DNA of 64,000 nt from RGIG3040 sp964410675 (GCA_964410675.1 CAYPIB010000003.1:20055-84054); one strand, 5' to 3'; counted from the first letter of the stretch, positions 26,765 through 35,316 are shown. Notes: generated by a model from the sequence alone, not told the origin. Numbers and translations are program-made.

Positions 26765-26896
26765 ATCATGATTTTTCCTTTGCTTAGTTCAACACATTAC
26801 AATAAAGCATTCTTTTAAATGAATCCAATATTAGAATTCTATCACAATTAAGAATGATTTTCAAAAATTTATCTTATTTTCATTAATTTTAGAAAT

Positions 26897-27436
26897 TTAT
26901 AATACTTTACATTCTCTTTGGATATATCTTGCCCATGCAGCTAATCCGGCTGCGTGCATAAATTCTCCCGAAGCGGCAAATTTTTTAAAATCCTCCAGCT
27001 CCATTTCTTCTAAATTTAAAACTTCACCTGCGTCTTTATCATCTTCCCCTTTTTCCCGGCAAAATGCCGCAAACAAATAAATTGTTTCATTTGTTGCTCC
27101 AAAGGACGGATGTATGGCATCCAAAGACTCTATTTTATTAACAATGTAACCCGTTTCTTCCCGCAATTCTCTCACCGCTGCCTCTTCCGGTGTTTCCCCC
27201 GGATCAATCAGCCCTCCGGGTAATTCTCTTTGCCAGCCGCGGATTGGATATCTGTATTGCATTAAGGTAACTATCTTCTCATCTTTAATCGGAAGAATGC
27301 AAACCCCCTCCGGTAATTCTACATAGTCATAAGACTGTATATTTCCATTTACTTTGACACTGTCTTGAACAATTTGAAATCTTCCCATCGGTGTTTTTTT
27401 GGATTCTAATGTTTCAAAAGGACACTTCTTTCCCAT
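26897..27436 (-). CDS. Nudix hydrolase, ADP-ribose pyrophosphatase-like
   Basis: The 179-residue enzyme has a complete Nudix box GGLIDPGETPEEAAVRELREETGYI (about 90-114), with the metal-binding glutamates in REETG. The preceding RYPIRGWQRELPGG segment and length match the ADP-ribose pyrophosphatase (NudF-like) group, which cleaves ADP-ribose to AMP and ribose 5-phosphate. GGAGGAGAT precedes the ATG. It is a single gene with its own flanking gaps. Substrate assignment within Nudix proteins is always provisional. Confidence 0.9.
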   Translation of the reverse strand: MGKKCPFETLESKKTPMGRFQIVQDSVKVNGNIQSYDYVELPEGVCILPIKDEKIVTLMQYRYPIRGWQRELPGGLIDPGETPEEAAVRELREETGYIVNKIESLDAIHPSFGATNETIYLFAAFCREKGEDDKDAGEVLNLEEMELEDFKKFAASGEFMHAAGLAAWARYIQRECKVL

Positions 27437-27513
27437 AATTTATCTCCTCCACATTTCATTTTATTTCTACATTTATTATACACAATGTCTGGATAAATAA
27501 TATAGAATATAAA

Positions 27514-27546
27514 AATGGCACTATCTTAAATAATGACAGTGCCATT
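27514..27546 (-). terminator. Intrinsic terminator after the chemoreceptor gene
   Basis: AATGGCACT and AGTGCCATT form a perfect nine-pair stem; TTTTTATATT follows on the minus strand. It begins 30 bp after the MCP stop. Confidence 0.88.
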
Positions 27547-27575
27547 TATTGCATTTTGTTACTATGTAATGTAGT

Positions 27576-29264
27576 TTAATCTTTTCTTAAAGTAAATTGT
27601 CCTACTAATTGATTTAAATTTTCAGACTGTGCAAAAAGCTCTTCACTAATTGCAGAACTTTCTTCCGCTGTAGCGGAGGTAGACTGAATCACTGCTGATA
27701 TTTGTTCTACGGCAGTTCTTACTTCTCCCATAGATGTAGACTGCATTTTGGATGATTCCATTAAGTTGGTAACAGATTGTATAATGAAATTAATACTCTC
27801 AAGTACATCATTAATCGCATCTGATGTCTGTTTCACCATATCGTTTCCGTTTTCTACTTCGGTAACTGTATTCTGGATAAGTTCTCTTGTATTATTAGCA
27901 GCATCCGCGCTCTCAGAAGCAAGCTTACCTATCTCTCCCGCTACAACTGCAAAGCCTTTGCCTGCTTCCCCTGCTCTTGCAGCCTCAATCGATGCATTTA
28001 ATGCAAGAAGGTTTGTTTGAGAAGCAATTTCATCAATGGCGTTGATAATTGCTTCAATCCGCATAGACAGCTTACTAATATTCTCCATGGAGCTTACCAT
28101 GTTTTCCATTGAATTTTTACTTCGATCCGCTTTATTGCTTACTTGCTTTGCATCCTCTACAGCCTCTTCCGCACTCACTGCATTCTTTTCAGATGTATCT
28201 GCTAAATATTCAATCGTTGCCGTCAGCTCTTCAACTGAGCTTGCCTGATCTGTAGCGCCCTCTGCTAAATTCTGTGCTCCCTGGGCCATATTTCCGGCAC
28301 CGGAATTTACTTCTTCAGATATTTCTTTAATTCCCTTAAGTGCTGTGCTTAATGTTACATTAATATTACGCATCGAAGTTAAAATCGGAGCGAAGCTTCC
28401 TACATAACTTTCATAGCATGTAGATTGTATATCAAAATTACCATCAGCCATTAAACCAAGAACATGTTCAATATCCGGAATAATTGTTTTTATTAATGTA
28501 ATCATGGAACCGATATTGTTTGCCAGTGAACCAAGCTCATCTTCTGATGCATACTCAATGGTGACATCAAGATCTCCCTTCGAGAGATTTTTAGCTGCTT
28601 CCTCTAATTCATAAATTGGTTTTGTCAAAATATTGGTTAAGTATTTTGCAATAAATAGTGCGACTGCAACTGCCAAAATTCCAATTACAACTACCAAAAC
28701 ATATACCACAATTTTAGTAGTATTTACCGCATTATAACTATTAATTGCGTTGTTTTCTGCATAATCTCCTAAATCAAGAAGCAATTCTGCTATTTCTTCT
28801 GCCTTTGGCAAATAATCAGATTTAAATAACGTAATAGCCTCTGTATTATTATTATTCAGTGCCAGCTCTGTAATTTTAGTTCGAGAGTCCTTCATTTCCA
28901 ACATTTTGGCATTGATTTGATTTAATAAATCCGTTGCCGAAGAATTTTTATTCAAAAATTCAAGTGATTCATTCTCATTTTTTACTAACTGCTCTATTTC
29001 ATCATTAATTCTTTGGCCTTCAGCAGTATCCTCAGTTGTACTGAGCAATAATAGGTTCTTAATAATGTTCTGGATATCAACGGAACATTCGAGTGCCTCC
29101 ACATGATTTTGATATGGTGTTGAATAGAAATAAGTCATTTTACTGCCGCTGCTGTATAAACCAAAAATACTAATGATTAAACAAATGACAAAACATAGAA
29201 TTACCAAGGTAAAAGATAGCGATAGCTTTTTACCTATCTTTAAATTTAAAAATTTCTTGGACAT
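27576..29264 (-). CDS. Methyl-accepting chemotaxis protein
   Basis: A 562-residue chemoreceptor. After a short cytoplasmic start comes span 1 (about 12-36), an extracellular four-helix-bundle sensor of about 150 residues, span 2 (about 186-210), a HAMP domain (KPIYELEEAAKNLSKGDLDVTI), then the coiled-coil signalling region. Its hairpin tip IDEIASQTNLLALNASIEAARAGEAGKGFAVVAGEIGKLA is canonical for CheA/CheW binding. A small insert at about 265-310 separates HAMP from the signalling helices. AGGGAGG precedes ATG 29264. It fits with the flagellar genes at 3.7-8.5 kb. No ligand can be named. Confidence 0.95.
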   Translation of the reverse strand: MSKKFLNLKIGKKLSLSFTLVILCFVICLIISIFGLYSSGSKMTYFYSTPYQNHVEALECSVDIQNIIKNLLLLSTTEDTAEGQRINDEIEQLVKNENESLEFLNKNSSATDLLNQINAKMLEMKDSRTKITELALNNNNTEAITLFKSDYLPKAEEIAELLLDLGDYAENNAINSYNAVNTTKIVVYVLVVVIGILAVAVALFIAKYLTNILTKPIYELEEAAKNLSKGDLDVTIEYASEDELGSLANNIGSMITLIKTIIPDIEHVLGLMADGNFDIQSTCYESYVGSFAPILTSMRNINVTLSTALKGIKEISEEVNSGAGNMAQGAQNLAEGATDQASSVEELTATIEYLADTSEKNAVSAEEAVEDAKQVSNKADRSKNSMENMVSSMENISKLSMRIEAIINAIDEIASQTNLLALNASIEAARAGEAGKGFAVVAGEIGKLASESADAANNTRELIQNTVTEVENGNDMVKQTSDAINDVLESINFIIQSVTNLMESSKMQSTSMGEVRTAVEQISAVIQSTSATAEESSAISEELFAQSENLNQLVGQFTLRKD

Positions 29265-29703
29265 AACAATATACCTCCCTAAGTATGTTTTTTAATATAA
29301 AATAATGCTTTGTTATCGTTCAAACAATTCTCATCCTTTGAAATCTCAAGAAATTATTGACCATAACTCTTAGTCTTGTAAATCATCTCCTTTTATCGAC
29401 TTATTTTTGCGTAATCTTTTATATAATTGTATATATATTATATTAAAAACCATTTTTTATCAATAGTTTTCAATTTGTTATCTGACAATTTATTATCTAT
29501 TATTCTTTTATCTTTTTCGACATCAATTGGTACTTTTTCACTATATCAAATTATGGTCCAAACGGCAAGTAGTTTGTTGTAAAAATTTTGACACTTTACA
29601 GCAATAAATAAAGTCAGCAGCAAACAAAAGCGCCGCAGGTTTTAGAAACCTACGGCACCATGTGTGCAAAAGGCATTAAGCTGCCCTTTGACCTATTACA
29701 TAA
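29265..29703. other. Gene-free region upstream of the chemoreceptor
   Basis: This 439-bp A+T-rich gap holds no supportable gene. On the minus strand GTCGATAA (29393-29400) resembles a flagellar sigma -10, but the nearest TAAA is 17 bp away rather than 15. A terminator hairpin occupies 29632-29656. Nothing else structured was seen. Confidence 0.7.
29632..29656 (-). terminator. Terminator after the HExxH membrane protein gene
   Basis: GCCGTAGGTTT and AAACCTGCGGC pair with one G-T around a three-base loop, followed by GCTTTTGTTTG on the minus strand. Confidence 0.75.
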
Positions 29704-30207
29704 CTATGATTCTGCAAAATTTTGTTTATATGCCGGATAAATATATTTGATACATACAAAAATATTAGTAACTCCAATAACAGCATAAATAATTCGAACA
29801 GCTGTTTCAGGAATGCCAAACAGGATAATTCCATTCATATCACCACCGCCAAAAAAACCATATAAAACAGATAAATAAATGGGGTCCAGAAGGAGCAGCC
29901 CTAAAGTTGTATAATAACAAGCAGCCTTCAAAATTTTACTTTGAGAAAGAAGAATGCGGTTTCTTAGTAAAACCAAAATATATCCAAATATTAAAGCCGC
30001 TGCGCTTCCCACAACGCAGAAAACTGCAAGCTGTATATTTGACAAGGCGGACGCTTCGATTACAATTTGCATACCGATACCCATAAAACGTATTTCTTGA
30101 AATACTCCCAAAATAAGCGCGACGATTAAATGAGCACCTTCATGTACAAAATAATAGCAAATAATTGTGATGGCTATCCCCAGCCATTTTCGTATATTAT
30201 TCGACAT
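29704..30207 (-). CDS. Multi-span membrane protein with HExxH motif (M50-like)
   Basis: A 167-residue membrane protein with about five helices. Helix 1 carries YYFVHEGAHLIVALILG, a zinc-protease HExxH motif (HEGAH) inside a membrane span as in site-2 proteases. A later helix has LLLLDPIYLS, where M50 proteases carry their third metal ligand (Asp). Length and topology are those of minimal M50-like proteins. Function is therefore probably intramembrane proteolysis, but many such proteins are uncharacterised or inactive. It overlaps the 3' end of the winged-helix regulator by 11 bp with its own AAAGGAGG inside that gene, so the two are coupled. The regulator is the first place to look for a substrate or control partner. 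Confidence 0.65.
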   Translation of the reverse strand: MSNNIRKWLGIAITIICYYFVHEGAHLIVALILGVFQEIRFMGIGMQIVIEASALSNIQLAVFCVVGSAAALIFGYILVLLRNRILLSQSKILKAACYYTTLGLLLLDPIYLSVLYGFFGGGDMNGIILFGIPETAVRIIYAVIGVTNIFVCIKYIYPAYKQNFAES

Positions 30208-30730
30208 CGATATCCTCCTTTGAAATGCTTGGTGAAGAGATGAGTGAAACGCTCCGTGTCCTTCGTCCTTTATTTATAGGCATATTCATATACTTTTTAA
30301 CAATTTCAAAATACTCCATTTTAAATTGATCAAATTCTTCATCTGAAAGCAATAAAGTATTTTTGCTTAAAAATAGGCGGTCCTTTATAGGATCGGTTCC
30401 CTGAATCTTAAAATAGCCTTCAAAATCTGCGAGCAGTTTCATAATAAAAAGGTAAACACTTTTCTCAATCGGATTGTTTGCCGAAGCCTCTTGCAGCTTT
30501 CCAATATTGAGAGCATACTCCCGCTCGTATGTACCGCGTATCTTTTCTTCCTTTACTACCTTCAGCAATTCTCTCTCGGTAAGAACATTAATATGCCGAT
30601 ACAAGGTAGTGCGCGGTACATCCTTCATTAGCTCTGCCAGCTGGCCGACTGTTGCACTTTCGATACTCGATAAATGCTGCACAATTCGCATCCTGACAGG
30701 GTTCAGTAAAATATCTTCAAGACTTTTCAT
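30197..30730 (-). CDS. Winged-helix (ArsR-like) transcriptional regulator
   Basis: This 177-residue protein starts with an ArsR/HTH_20-type winged helix: NPVRMRIVQHLSSIESATVGQLAELMKDVPRTTLYRHINVLTERELLKVVKEEKIRG. The C-terminal half is helical, with no cysteine cluster, so metal sensing of the ArsR type is unlikely. AGAAGGATA precedes ATG 30730. It overlaps the HExxH membrane protein gene by 11 bp and is its operon leader. Pairs of this kind are frequent in Firmicutes and are usually self-regulated. The signal is unknown. Confidence 0.82.
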   Translation of the reverse strand: MKSLEDILLNPVRMRIVQHLSSIESATVGQLAELMKDVPRTTLYRHINVLTERELLKVVKEEKIRGTYEREYALNIGKLQEASANNPIEKSVYLFIMKLLADFEGYFKIQGTDPIKDRLFLSKNTLLLSDEEFDQFKMEYFEIVKKYMNMPINKGRRTRSVSLISSPSISKEDIDVE

Positions 30731-30920
30731 AATAGTATCCTTCTTTCATTAGTTTCACTTATTATAATAATACCATTATTGGAATTAGTCAAGTTAAATA
30801 GATTGTAATTTATGAGGTAAAATAGTCTTTTAATATTAACTATGCTATTATTAAGATGAATATTAGTCGGATAATATGTAAGTACAGAAAATTTATATTA
30901 GATGTGAGGGACAAAGTGCA

Positions 30921-31259
30921 ATGAATTATATAAATCCACCAACAGAATCACCGAAAAACATGACTCATAACACATTTTACAGTCATGTGTTACATCATGA
31001 CATCGGCTATAATATTTATCTGTTTATATGAAGAAATGATGGAGAAAGAGCGATATTTAGAGGAAATAATATCTTATGCTTGGTACGTCAAAAAGCAGAT
31101 ATAATACGTAAGAATTTAAACATTGATATTCACATTGGAACAAGTGACATATTGTTTTGTGACAATGAAATTATGCATTTATATTTGAACTCGTTAAATA
31201 TCCCACATGAATACAAAAAATTTATTGGTGCCGAACATGATTTAGATAAAATATTATAA
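30921..31259 (+). pseudogene. Remnant of an esterase gene with its middle deleted
   Basis: A single frame of 113 codons is interrupted by TGA at 31032-31034. The first 37 codons (MNYINPPTESPKNMTHNTFYS and HDIGYNIYL) look like the start of an enterochelin-esterase-type alpha/beta hydrolase. The last part (IRKNLNIDIHIGTSDILFCDNEIMHLYLNSLNIPHEYKKFIGAEHDLDKIL) looks like its end, including the catalytic-His region. The roughly 150-200 residues in between, with the G-x-S-x-G nucleophile, are gone. This is a genuine internal deletion plus a stop, not a sequencing slip. A terminator hairpin follows at 31306-31333. Confidence 0.75.
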
Positions 31260-31305
31260 ATAAGCATTTTCTACCTTTCAGTTTTCACATAATACCATTA
31301 ATTTT

Positions 31306-31333
31306 CAGCACATACATAAAAAAGTATGTGCTG
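31306..31333 (+). terminator. Terminator hairpin after the esterase remnant
   Basis: CAGCACATAC and GTATGTGCTG form a perfect ten-pair stem with an eight-base loop, followed by TTTTAAT on the plus strand. It also lies after the opposing trmO-like gene, with a weaker tail that way. Confidence 0.7.
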
Positions 31334-31367
31334 TTTTAATGGAAACCACCCCATAGAACCCCGCAGA

Positions 31368-31844
31368 TTAAAAGTTAAACTCGTCTTCCCAATGAAAGCT
31401 TCCCGATTGTTCCATGCTGATAGGCCAATGCTGACACCATTCCGGTACACCCGGTGTTTCTACACGGTCAAGGCTTGGCGTATACGGCTTAATGTCAATG
31501 ACCGGTGTTCCATCGTTTGCATCAATGTAAGCAACTTCAATCACACCTTCTTTTTCATCAATACTAATAATTTGTGAGGCAGTCAAAGCAATCGGATTAG
31601 GGCGGATTGGTGATCTGGTGGCAAATGTCCCCATAACATCCGGCGCTTTTTTATATGGCTTTGGGCTTTCAAGTATATTTCTTGCCTCTTCATCGTCAAA
31701 GTCACTGAACCACCAAAGCACATTGATGTGGCTAAACCCGTCCAGTGCCTGTAATGCCGGAATGTATTTTTGCTCCAGCTTGATAAACATACCTTTCTCA
31801 TTAATACTGATTGCTCCAACAGGATTTACATGTAAGCGATTCAT
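31368..31844 (-). CDS. TrmO-family tRNA methyltransferase (YaeB-like)
   Basis: The 158-residue protein matches the TrmO/YaeB (UPF0066) fold, which uses SAM to N6-methylate threonylcarbamoyl-adenosine at tRNA position 37. Typical blocks are LQALDGFSHINVLWWFSDFD, the conserved GTFATRSPIRPNPIALTAS, and DGTPVIDIKPYTPSLD. GGAGGAAT precedes ATG 31844. Many Firmicute members are shorter than E. coli TrmO and lack its C-terminal domain, as here, so activity on tRNA is likely but not certain. Neighbouring genes give no functional hint. Confidence 0.85.
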   Translation of the reverse strand: MNRLHVNPVGAISINEKGMFIKLEQKYIPALQALDGFSHINVLWWFSDFDDEEARNILESPKPYKKAPDVMGTFATRSPIRPNPIALTASQIISIDEKEGVIEVAYIDANDGTPVIDIKPYTPSLDRVETPGVPEWCQHWPISMEQSGSFHWEDEFNF

Positions 31845-31927
31845 ATTTTATTCCTCCGTTATTTAGATTTCGTTATCCTATAAATCTAATATGGACCATG
31901 ACACCATGTGAGAGTCAATATAAAAAA

Positions 31928-31952
31928 TGCCTTGCAAAAGTTTTGCAAAGCA
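31928..31952 (-). terminator. Intrinsic terminator after the MerR gene
   Basis: TGCTTTGCAAAA and TTTTGCAAGGCA pair (one G-T) around a one-base centre, then TTTTTTATATT follows on the minus strand, just behind the stop. Confidence 0.8.
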
Positions 31953-31958
31953 CTTCTT

Positions 31959-32774
31959 CTATCTGAGCTCCAACGGAATTTGAATTTCGGTTAAATACTT
32001 GTCGGGACATTGCTCATTCCATGGTCCCCGATGGACAATTTGCCTGCTTTGCCCAATTATTTTATATTTATTATGTTTTCCAAGCCAATTTGCAAAGGCA
32101 TGGTAAGCTCCTGCGATATTTTCAAAAGGTCCATATACAGCTGTACTTGCCATAATTGGCACTGGCTCCGTATTGCGAAAACAAAATTCGCCGGCATTTT
32201 CACCCATTCGCTCCGCAGATGCACATATTTCTATGTCAATATCCTTTTCCTTGAATTCAACATCATGATATATCGTAAAGGTGTTATTGGATACCGAAAT
32301 ATTATGCTCCTTCGCAAAGATTGACAATTCCTTCCACATCTGCCCCTCAGAATAATAGTCAGGCACAACGCGTCTTAAGGAGAATATTTGATAACTGGGA
32401 ACTGCTTTAATCGAAACATTATAATGTATTTCAATTTTTTCTTCTCGAATATCCTTTTTTGCTAATTCAATTTTTAACAGCTTATCTTGTTCCGTCTGAA
32501 TTGTATTTTGTATGTTTAAGCGCTTCTGTTCAAGCAGATTGATAATAACATCATTATCCCAATTTTTAAGGGCAGTCTTAATTTCAGATACATTGAAACC
32601 TAAATCCCGCAAAAAAATAATCTTATTTAAGATGGGAATCTGTTCAGTGGAGTACAATCTATAATTTGTAAATTTATCAATTTCAGCTGGCTTTAACAGC
32701 CCGGTTTCATCATAATATCTTAACATTCGGATTGACACTTGCGTTAATAAGGAAAACTCACCTATTTTAAACAT
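31959..32774 (-). CDS. MerR-family regulator with GyrI-like ligand domain
   Basis: A 271-residue regulator of the BmrR type. The N-terminal MerR winged helix reads MFKIGEFSLLTQVSIRMLRYYDETGLLKPAEIDKFTNYRLYS, followed by a long dimerisation helix (about 75-120) and a C-terminal GyrI-like domain (about 125-270) that in BmrR binds bulky cationic drugs. I chose ATG 32774, six bases after GGAGGG, over a 14-codon longer frame. It is read away from the XRE/membrane pair at 33.0 kb. No efflux pump gene adjoins it, so its target is elsewhere or it acts on itself. Confidence 0.9.
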   Translation of the reverse strand: MFKIGEFSLLTQVSIRMLRYYDETGLLKPAEIDKFTNYRLYSTEQIPILNKIIFLRDLGFNVSEIKTALKNWDNDVIINLLEQKRLNIQNTIQTEQDKLLKIELAKKDIREEKIEIHYNVSIKAVPSYQIFSLRRVVPDYYSEGQMWKELSIFAKEHNISVSNNTFTIYHDVEFKEKDIDIEICASAERMGENAGEFCFRNTEPVPIMASTAVYGPFENIAGAYHAFANWLGKHNKYKIIGQSRQIVHRGPWNEQCPDKYLTEIQIPLELR

Positions 32775-32961
32775 TTCATCCCTCCAATTGATTTTCTTGA
32801 AAAAAGTATTACACAAAAATGGCGTAAGTGCAATACCACCTTTGGTATAAATATCAATGTTTTTATGGCATGGTTTTGCCTGTTTTTAGAGAGAAAAAAC
32901 GAATTGACCAAGCAGTCTCGTAATATTGCATTCATAGTGCAACCATATTTGCACGTGTTAG

Positions 32962-32990
32962 TTGACAGGATGTAATGTGAACTTTATAGA
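32962..32990 (+). promoter_or_regulatory. Vegetative promoter of the XRE-membrane protein gene
   Basis: A perfect TTGACA (32962-32967), a 17-bp spacer and TATAGA (32985-32990) lie about 50 bp before the ATG at 33042. A second TATAAT at 33011-33016 lacks a good -35. Confidence 0.65.
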
Positions 32991-33041
32991 GACACTCTTT
33001 GTAATCATGGTATAATTTAGTCATAATAGGGAGGGTATTAC

Positions 33042-33560
33042 ATGAATTTATCAGAAAAGATATTTGAACTCAGAAAAGCAAACGGTATGTCACAGGAGCA
33101 GTTGGCTGAGAAGATTGGTGTTTCACGTCAATCTGTTTCGAAATGGGAATCCGGGGATTCAGTTCCTGAAATTGAAAGACTGATTGAATTAAGCAGGGTA
33201 TTTGATGTTTCGACAGACTATCTGCTAAAACCAAGCGAGGTCGACGAATTGACAATTCGGACAGAACGGCTGGAAAAACGACAGGAGAATTTGCAATTAA
33301 AAGTGAAGAAAGAACAAGTTAAAAATATTCGTATATTAAGAAGCAGTTTTGTTTATATAATCGCTTTGGCTTTCTTCTTTTTTCTTCAACTGCCGCTCCC
33401 ATATCTTGATGAATTTAAAGGCAGTCTGCTTGTGATTTTTGCGGAACTTTTTATAGTATTCTTAATTGCTACAGCATTAGTAATTCGGATAAATCTTAGA
33501 ATTACCCAAAAATATTTAGATGAATCCCAGCAAAAGGAGAATCTGAATGCAAATGAATAA
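33042..33560 (+). CDS. XRE-family regulator with membrane anchor
   Basis: The 172-residue protein starts with a Cro/cI-type HTH (about 5-60: LRKANGMSQEQLAEKIGVSRQSVSKWESGDSVPEI), then a charged coiled-coil linker (about 72-105) and two hydrophobic helices (about 110-128 and 135-155). The DNA-binding head is therefore tethered to the cytoplasmic membrane, a layout common in Firmicutes. GGGAGGG precedes the ATG. It overlaps the next gene, a membrane-anchored extracellular protein, by 14 bp. The pair could form a membrane sensing unit, with the second protein outside. Confidence 0.85.
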   Translation: MNLSEKIFELRKANGMSQEQLAEKIGVSRQSVSKWESGDSVPEIERLIELSRVFDVSTDYLLKPSEVDELTIRTERLEKRQENLQLKVKKEQVKNIRILRSSFVYIIALAFFFFLQLPLPYLDEFKGSLLVIFAELFIVFLIATALVIRINLRITQKYLDESQQKENLNANE

Positions 33561-34029
33561 ACGAAGAAAATATATCGTATTATTAGTATGTGTTTTATTA
33601 GCCGCAGTACTTTTATATGTTTTCTTTACCGCTCCGTCATTTCATCCAGGGCGCATTTATAAAAACAATCATTTAATTGTTAAGAAAACCGATATTTACC
33701 ATAGTAAAAAAGATACACAGACACCCTGGGATGAAAATGGAGAAACCAATTTCTCAATCGATTATTTTTCCGGCTGCCGAACAGTTCATATCATTGAGAG
33801 CGTTGAAGAAAATAAAACCTTTTCCTTTTCCTTTAATGTAACTGCTAGCCATGGAAAATTTAAAATAGTCTTGGTTAATACAACTACTGCCGAAATTATT
33901 GAAACGCTGTGCGACGGGTCCGGACAGGGCCAAAGTGAATTGTTGTTATCTGCTGGAGAGTATCGCATAAAGTTTGTCGGAGACCGCGCTGCAGTAAAGG
34001 GTAAATTAAAAATTGAGGTGTTAGAATAG
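33547..34029 (+). CDS. Membrane-anchored extracellular protein of unknown function
   Basis: A 160-residue protein with a basic start (MQMNKRRKY), one hydrophobic helix (about 10-30) and an extracellular part with a beta-rich look (about 35-160: FSIDYFSGCRTVHIIESVEE, then FSFSFNVTASHGKFKIVLVNTTTAEII and AGEYRIKFVGDRAAVKGKLKIEV). No lipobox follows the helix, so it is probably an uncleaved anchor. AAAGGAG lies 7 bp before ATG 33547, inside the XRE gene, so translation is coupled. The alternation of strands suggests a small beta-sandwich. No family recognised. Confidence 0.7.
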   Translation: MQMNKRRKYIVLLVCVLLAAVLLYVFFTAPSFHPGRIYKNNHLIVKKTDIYHSKKDTQTPWDENGETNFSIDYFSGCRTVHIIESVEENKTFSFSFNVTASHGKFKIVLVNTTTAEIIETLCDGSGQGQSELLLSAGEYRIKFVGDRAAVKGKLKIEVLE

Positions 34030-34052
34030 GTGCAGTTTGTACCGAATCAACA

Positions 34053-34580
34053 TCAAATAATACTTCCGGTAATATCAATATTTACTTCATAGTCGCCTTC
34101 AATTAATTTATAATTACAACCATACTTCTTGCACATTTCAAAATTATGAGCATTTTCCTTAAGTACCGTTTCTATCGTACACGACGAATCATCAAGCCTG
34201 TTTTCTATCGCATTTGCATACTTTATAATATCAAAAAAATGATTTATAATATAATCTTTCGTCAAAATAAGGCAATAATACTTAATTTCTTTTAAATATT
34301 TGCTGTCAAACTCTTTTTCCCAATCGAACGGAATATATACACCTTCAATTACAAGGTTCTGGTTGTTTTCAATTGCCGTCTTTATCATTTCTCTAACAAT
34401 TGGCCATAGATAGATTTCAAGCTCATCATCTTCTTCTGGGGTTAGTTTTGTATTTCTACTTCTAATGAGTCCCATTTTTAATAGGTCAATTGATAAGTAC
34501 GAATACTTGTGTTTTTCTAAAAGTTTCTGTGCTAATAAAGTCTTCCCTGTATGAGAAGCTCCAGCTATAAGTATAATCAT
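34053..34580 (-). CDS. P-loop kinase-like protein (AAA_33 type)
   Basis: The 175-residue protein starts directly with a P-loop: MIILIAGASHTGKTLLAQKLL. LVIEGVYIPFDWE looks like the Walker B strand and lid start. Size and layout match small nucleotide-kinase or 2-phosphoglycerate-kinase-like proteins, which phosphorylate small molecules or act in repair; zeta-toxin-like proteins are another possibility but no antitoxin gene is adjacent. It follows the SAM methyltransferase gene by 15 bp in the same direction, suggesting one operon. GAGGAAA precedes ATG 34580. The substrate cannot be inferred. Confidence 0.7.
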   Translation of the reverse strand: MIILIAGASHTGKTLLAQKLLEKHKYSYLSIDLLKMGLIRSRNTKLTPEEDDELEIYLWPIVREMIKTAIENNQNLVIEGVYIPFDWEKEFDSKYLKEIKYYCLILTKDYIINHFFDIIKYANAIENRLDDSSCTIETVLKENAHNFEMCKKYGCNYKLIEGDYEVNIDITGSII

Positions 34581-34595
34581 TGTTCATTTTCCTCA

Positions 34596-35207
34596 CTATT
34601 TATTACAAGTATACTTAATCCAATTACCTTTGACAATAAATTCTATATTAATAAATCCGACTCGTTTTAACAGTTCAATCATTGTAGTAGAATTTTCATA
34701 TTTTGGTAAATGATAGACGATTTTATCATTTTCACAAATGATATAAAAACTGCCCTGAGGTTTTAATACTCTAAAAACCTCACTTAACCCTTCTTCAATG
34801 TTTTCCCAATAAATATGGGTTTGAATTGCAAAGATTTTATCAAACATCTCATGAGAAAATGGTAACTTTTCAATAGGTGCCTGCTGGACTTTTACTTTAT
34901 TTTGCGCAATATTAATCTTATTTTTTCTTTTAGATTTTTCTACGGCAACTTCTGAGATGTCAATACCATACACCTTGCCATTTTCAAAAATAAAATTAAC
35001 CAGTTCATTTACCGTCATACCGCCGCCGCAGCCAACATCTAAAATTATATCACTGTTTGAAATTAATACATCTTGTAATCCCCAATGGGTCATATTTCTA
35101 AATGTGTGATTCCATATATCGGTCATTTTTGAACCGATTATTCCACTGGGATTTTTACATTGCTGAATGAAATAATCGAACAAACTATTATCATAATCAT
35201 TTTTCAT
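34596..35207 (-). CDS. Class I SAM-dependent methyltransferase
   Basis: A 203-residue methyltransferase with motif I ILDVGCGGGMTVNEL (about 49-63), an acidic VYGIDISEVAVEKSKRK, and a later FAIQTHIYWENIEEGLSEVFRVLKPQG block typical of UbiE/Methyltransf_11 enzymes. Substrate unknown; small-molecule methylation is most likely. It is the first gene of a two-gene operon with the P-loop kinase-like gene, suggesting both act on one small metabolite. It is separated from the acyltransferase gene upstream by a terminator hairpin. Confidence 0.88.
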   Translation of the reverse strand: MKNDYDNSLFDYFIQQCKNPSGIIGSKMTDIWNHTFRNMTHWGLQDVLISNSDIILDVGCGGGMTVNELVNFIFENGKVYGIDISEVAVEKSKRKNKINIAQNKVKVQQAPIEKLPFSHEMFDKIFAIQTHIYWENIEEGLSEVFRVLKPQGSFYIICENDKIVYHLPKYENSTTMIELLKRVGFINIEFIVKGNWIKYTCNK

Positions 35208-35276
35208 GCTTTTACCCTATTTCCAATGAGTGTTATATATATAAATAATGATGAATGATGAAAAAGAAGTTCCAAT

Positions 35277-35301
35277 AGCGCTGCCCGACACGGACAGCGC
35301 C
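35277..35301 (-). terminator. Terminator hairpin after the double acyltransferase gene
   Basis: GGCGCTG and CAGCGCT pair (one G-T) around an 11-base loop on the minus strand, 15 bp after the stop. The following T-stretch (CTTCTTTTTC) is imperfect. Confidence 0.55.
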
Positions 35302-35316
35302 ACTTATATCTTCATT

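Noticed and set aside
29393..29421. Sigma-28 promoter before the chemoreceptor gene
   Set aside because: GTCGATAA is good but the nearest TAAA is 17 bp away rather than 15, so I left it unclaimed.
33011..33016. Second TATAAT before the XRE gene as the main promoter
   Set aside because: No reasonable -35 box lies 16-18 bp upstream; TTGACA-N17-TATAGA just before it is better.
34053..34580. Zeta-type toxin
   Set aside because: The P-loop start fits, but no small antitoxin gene adjoins and the neighbour is a methyltransferase in the same operon.
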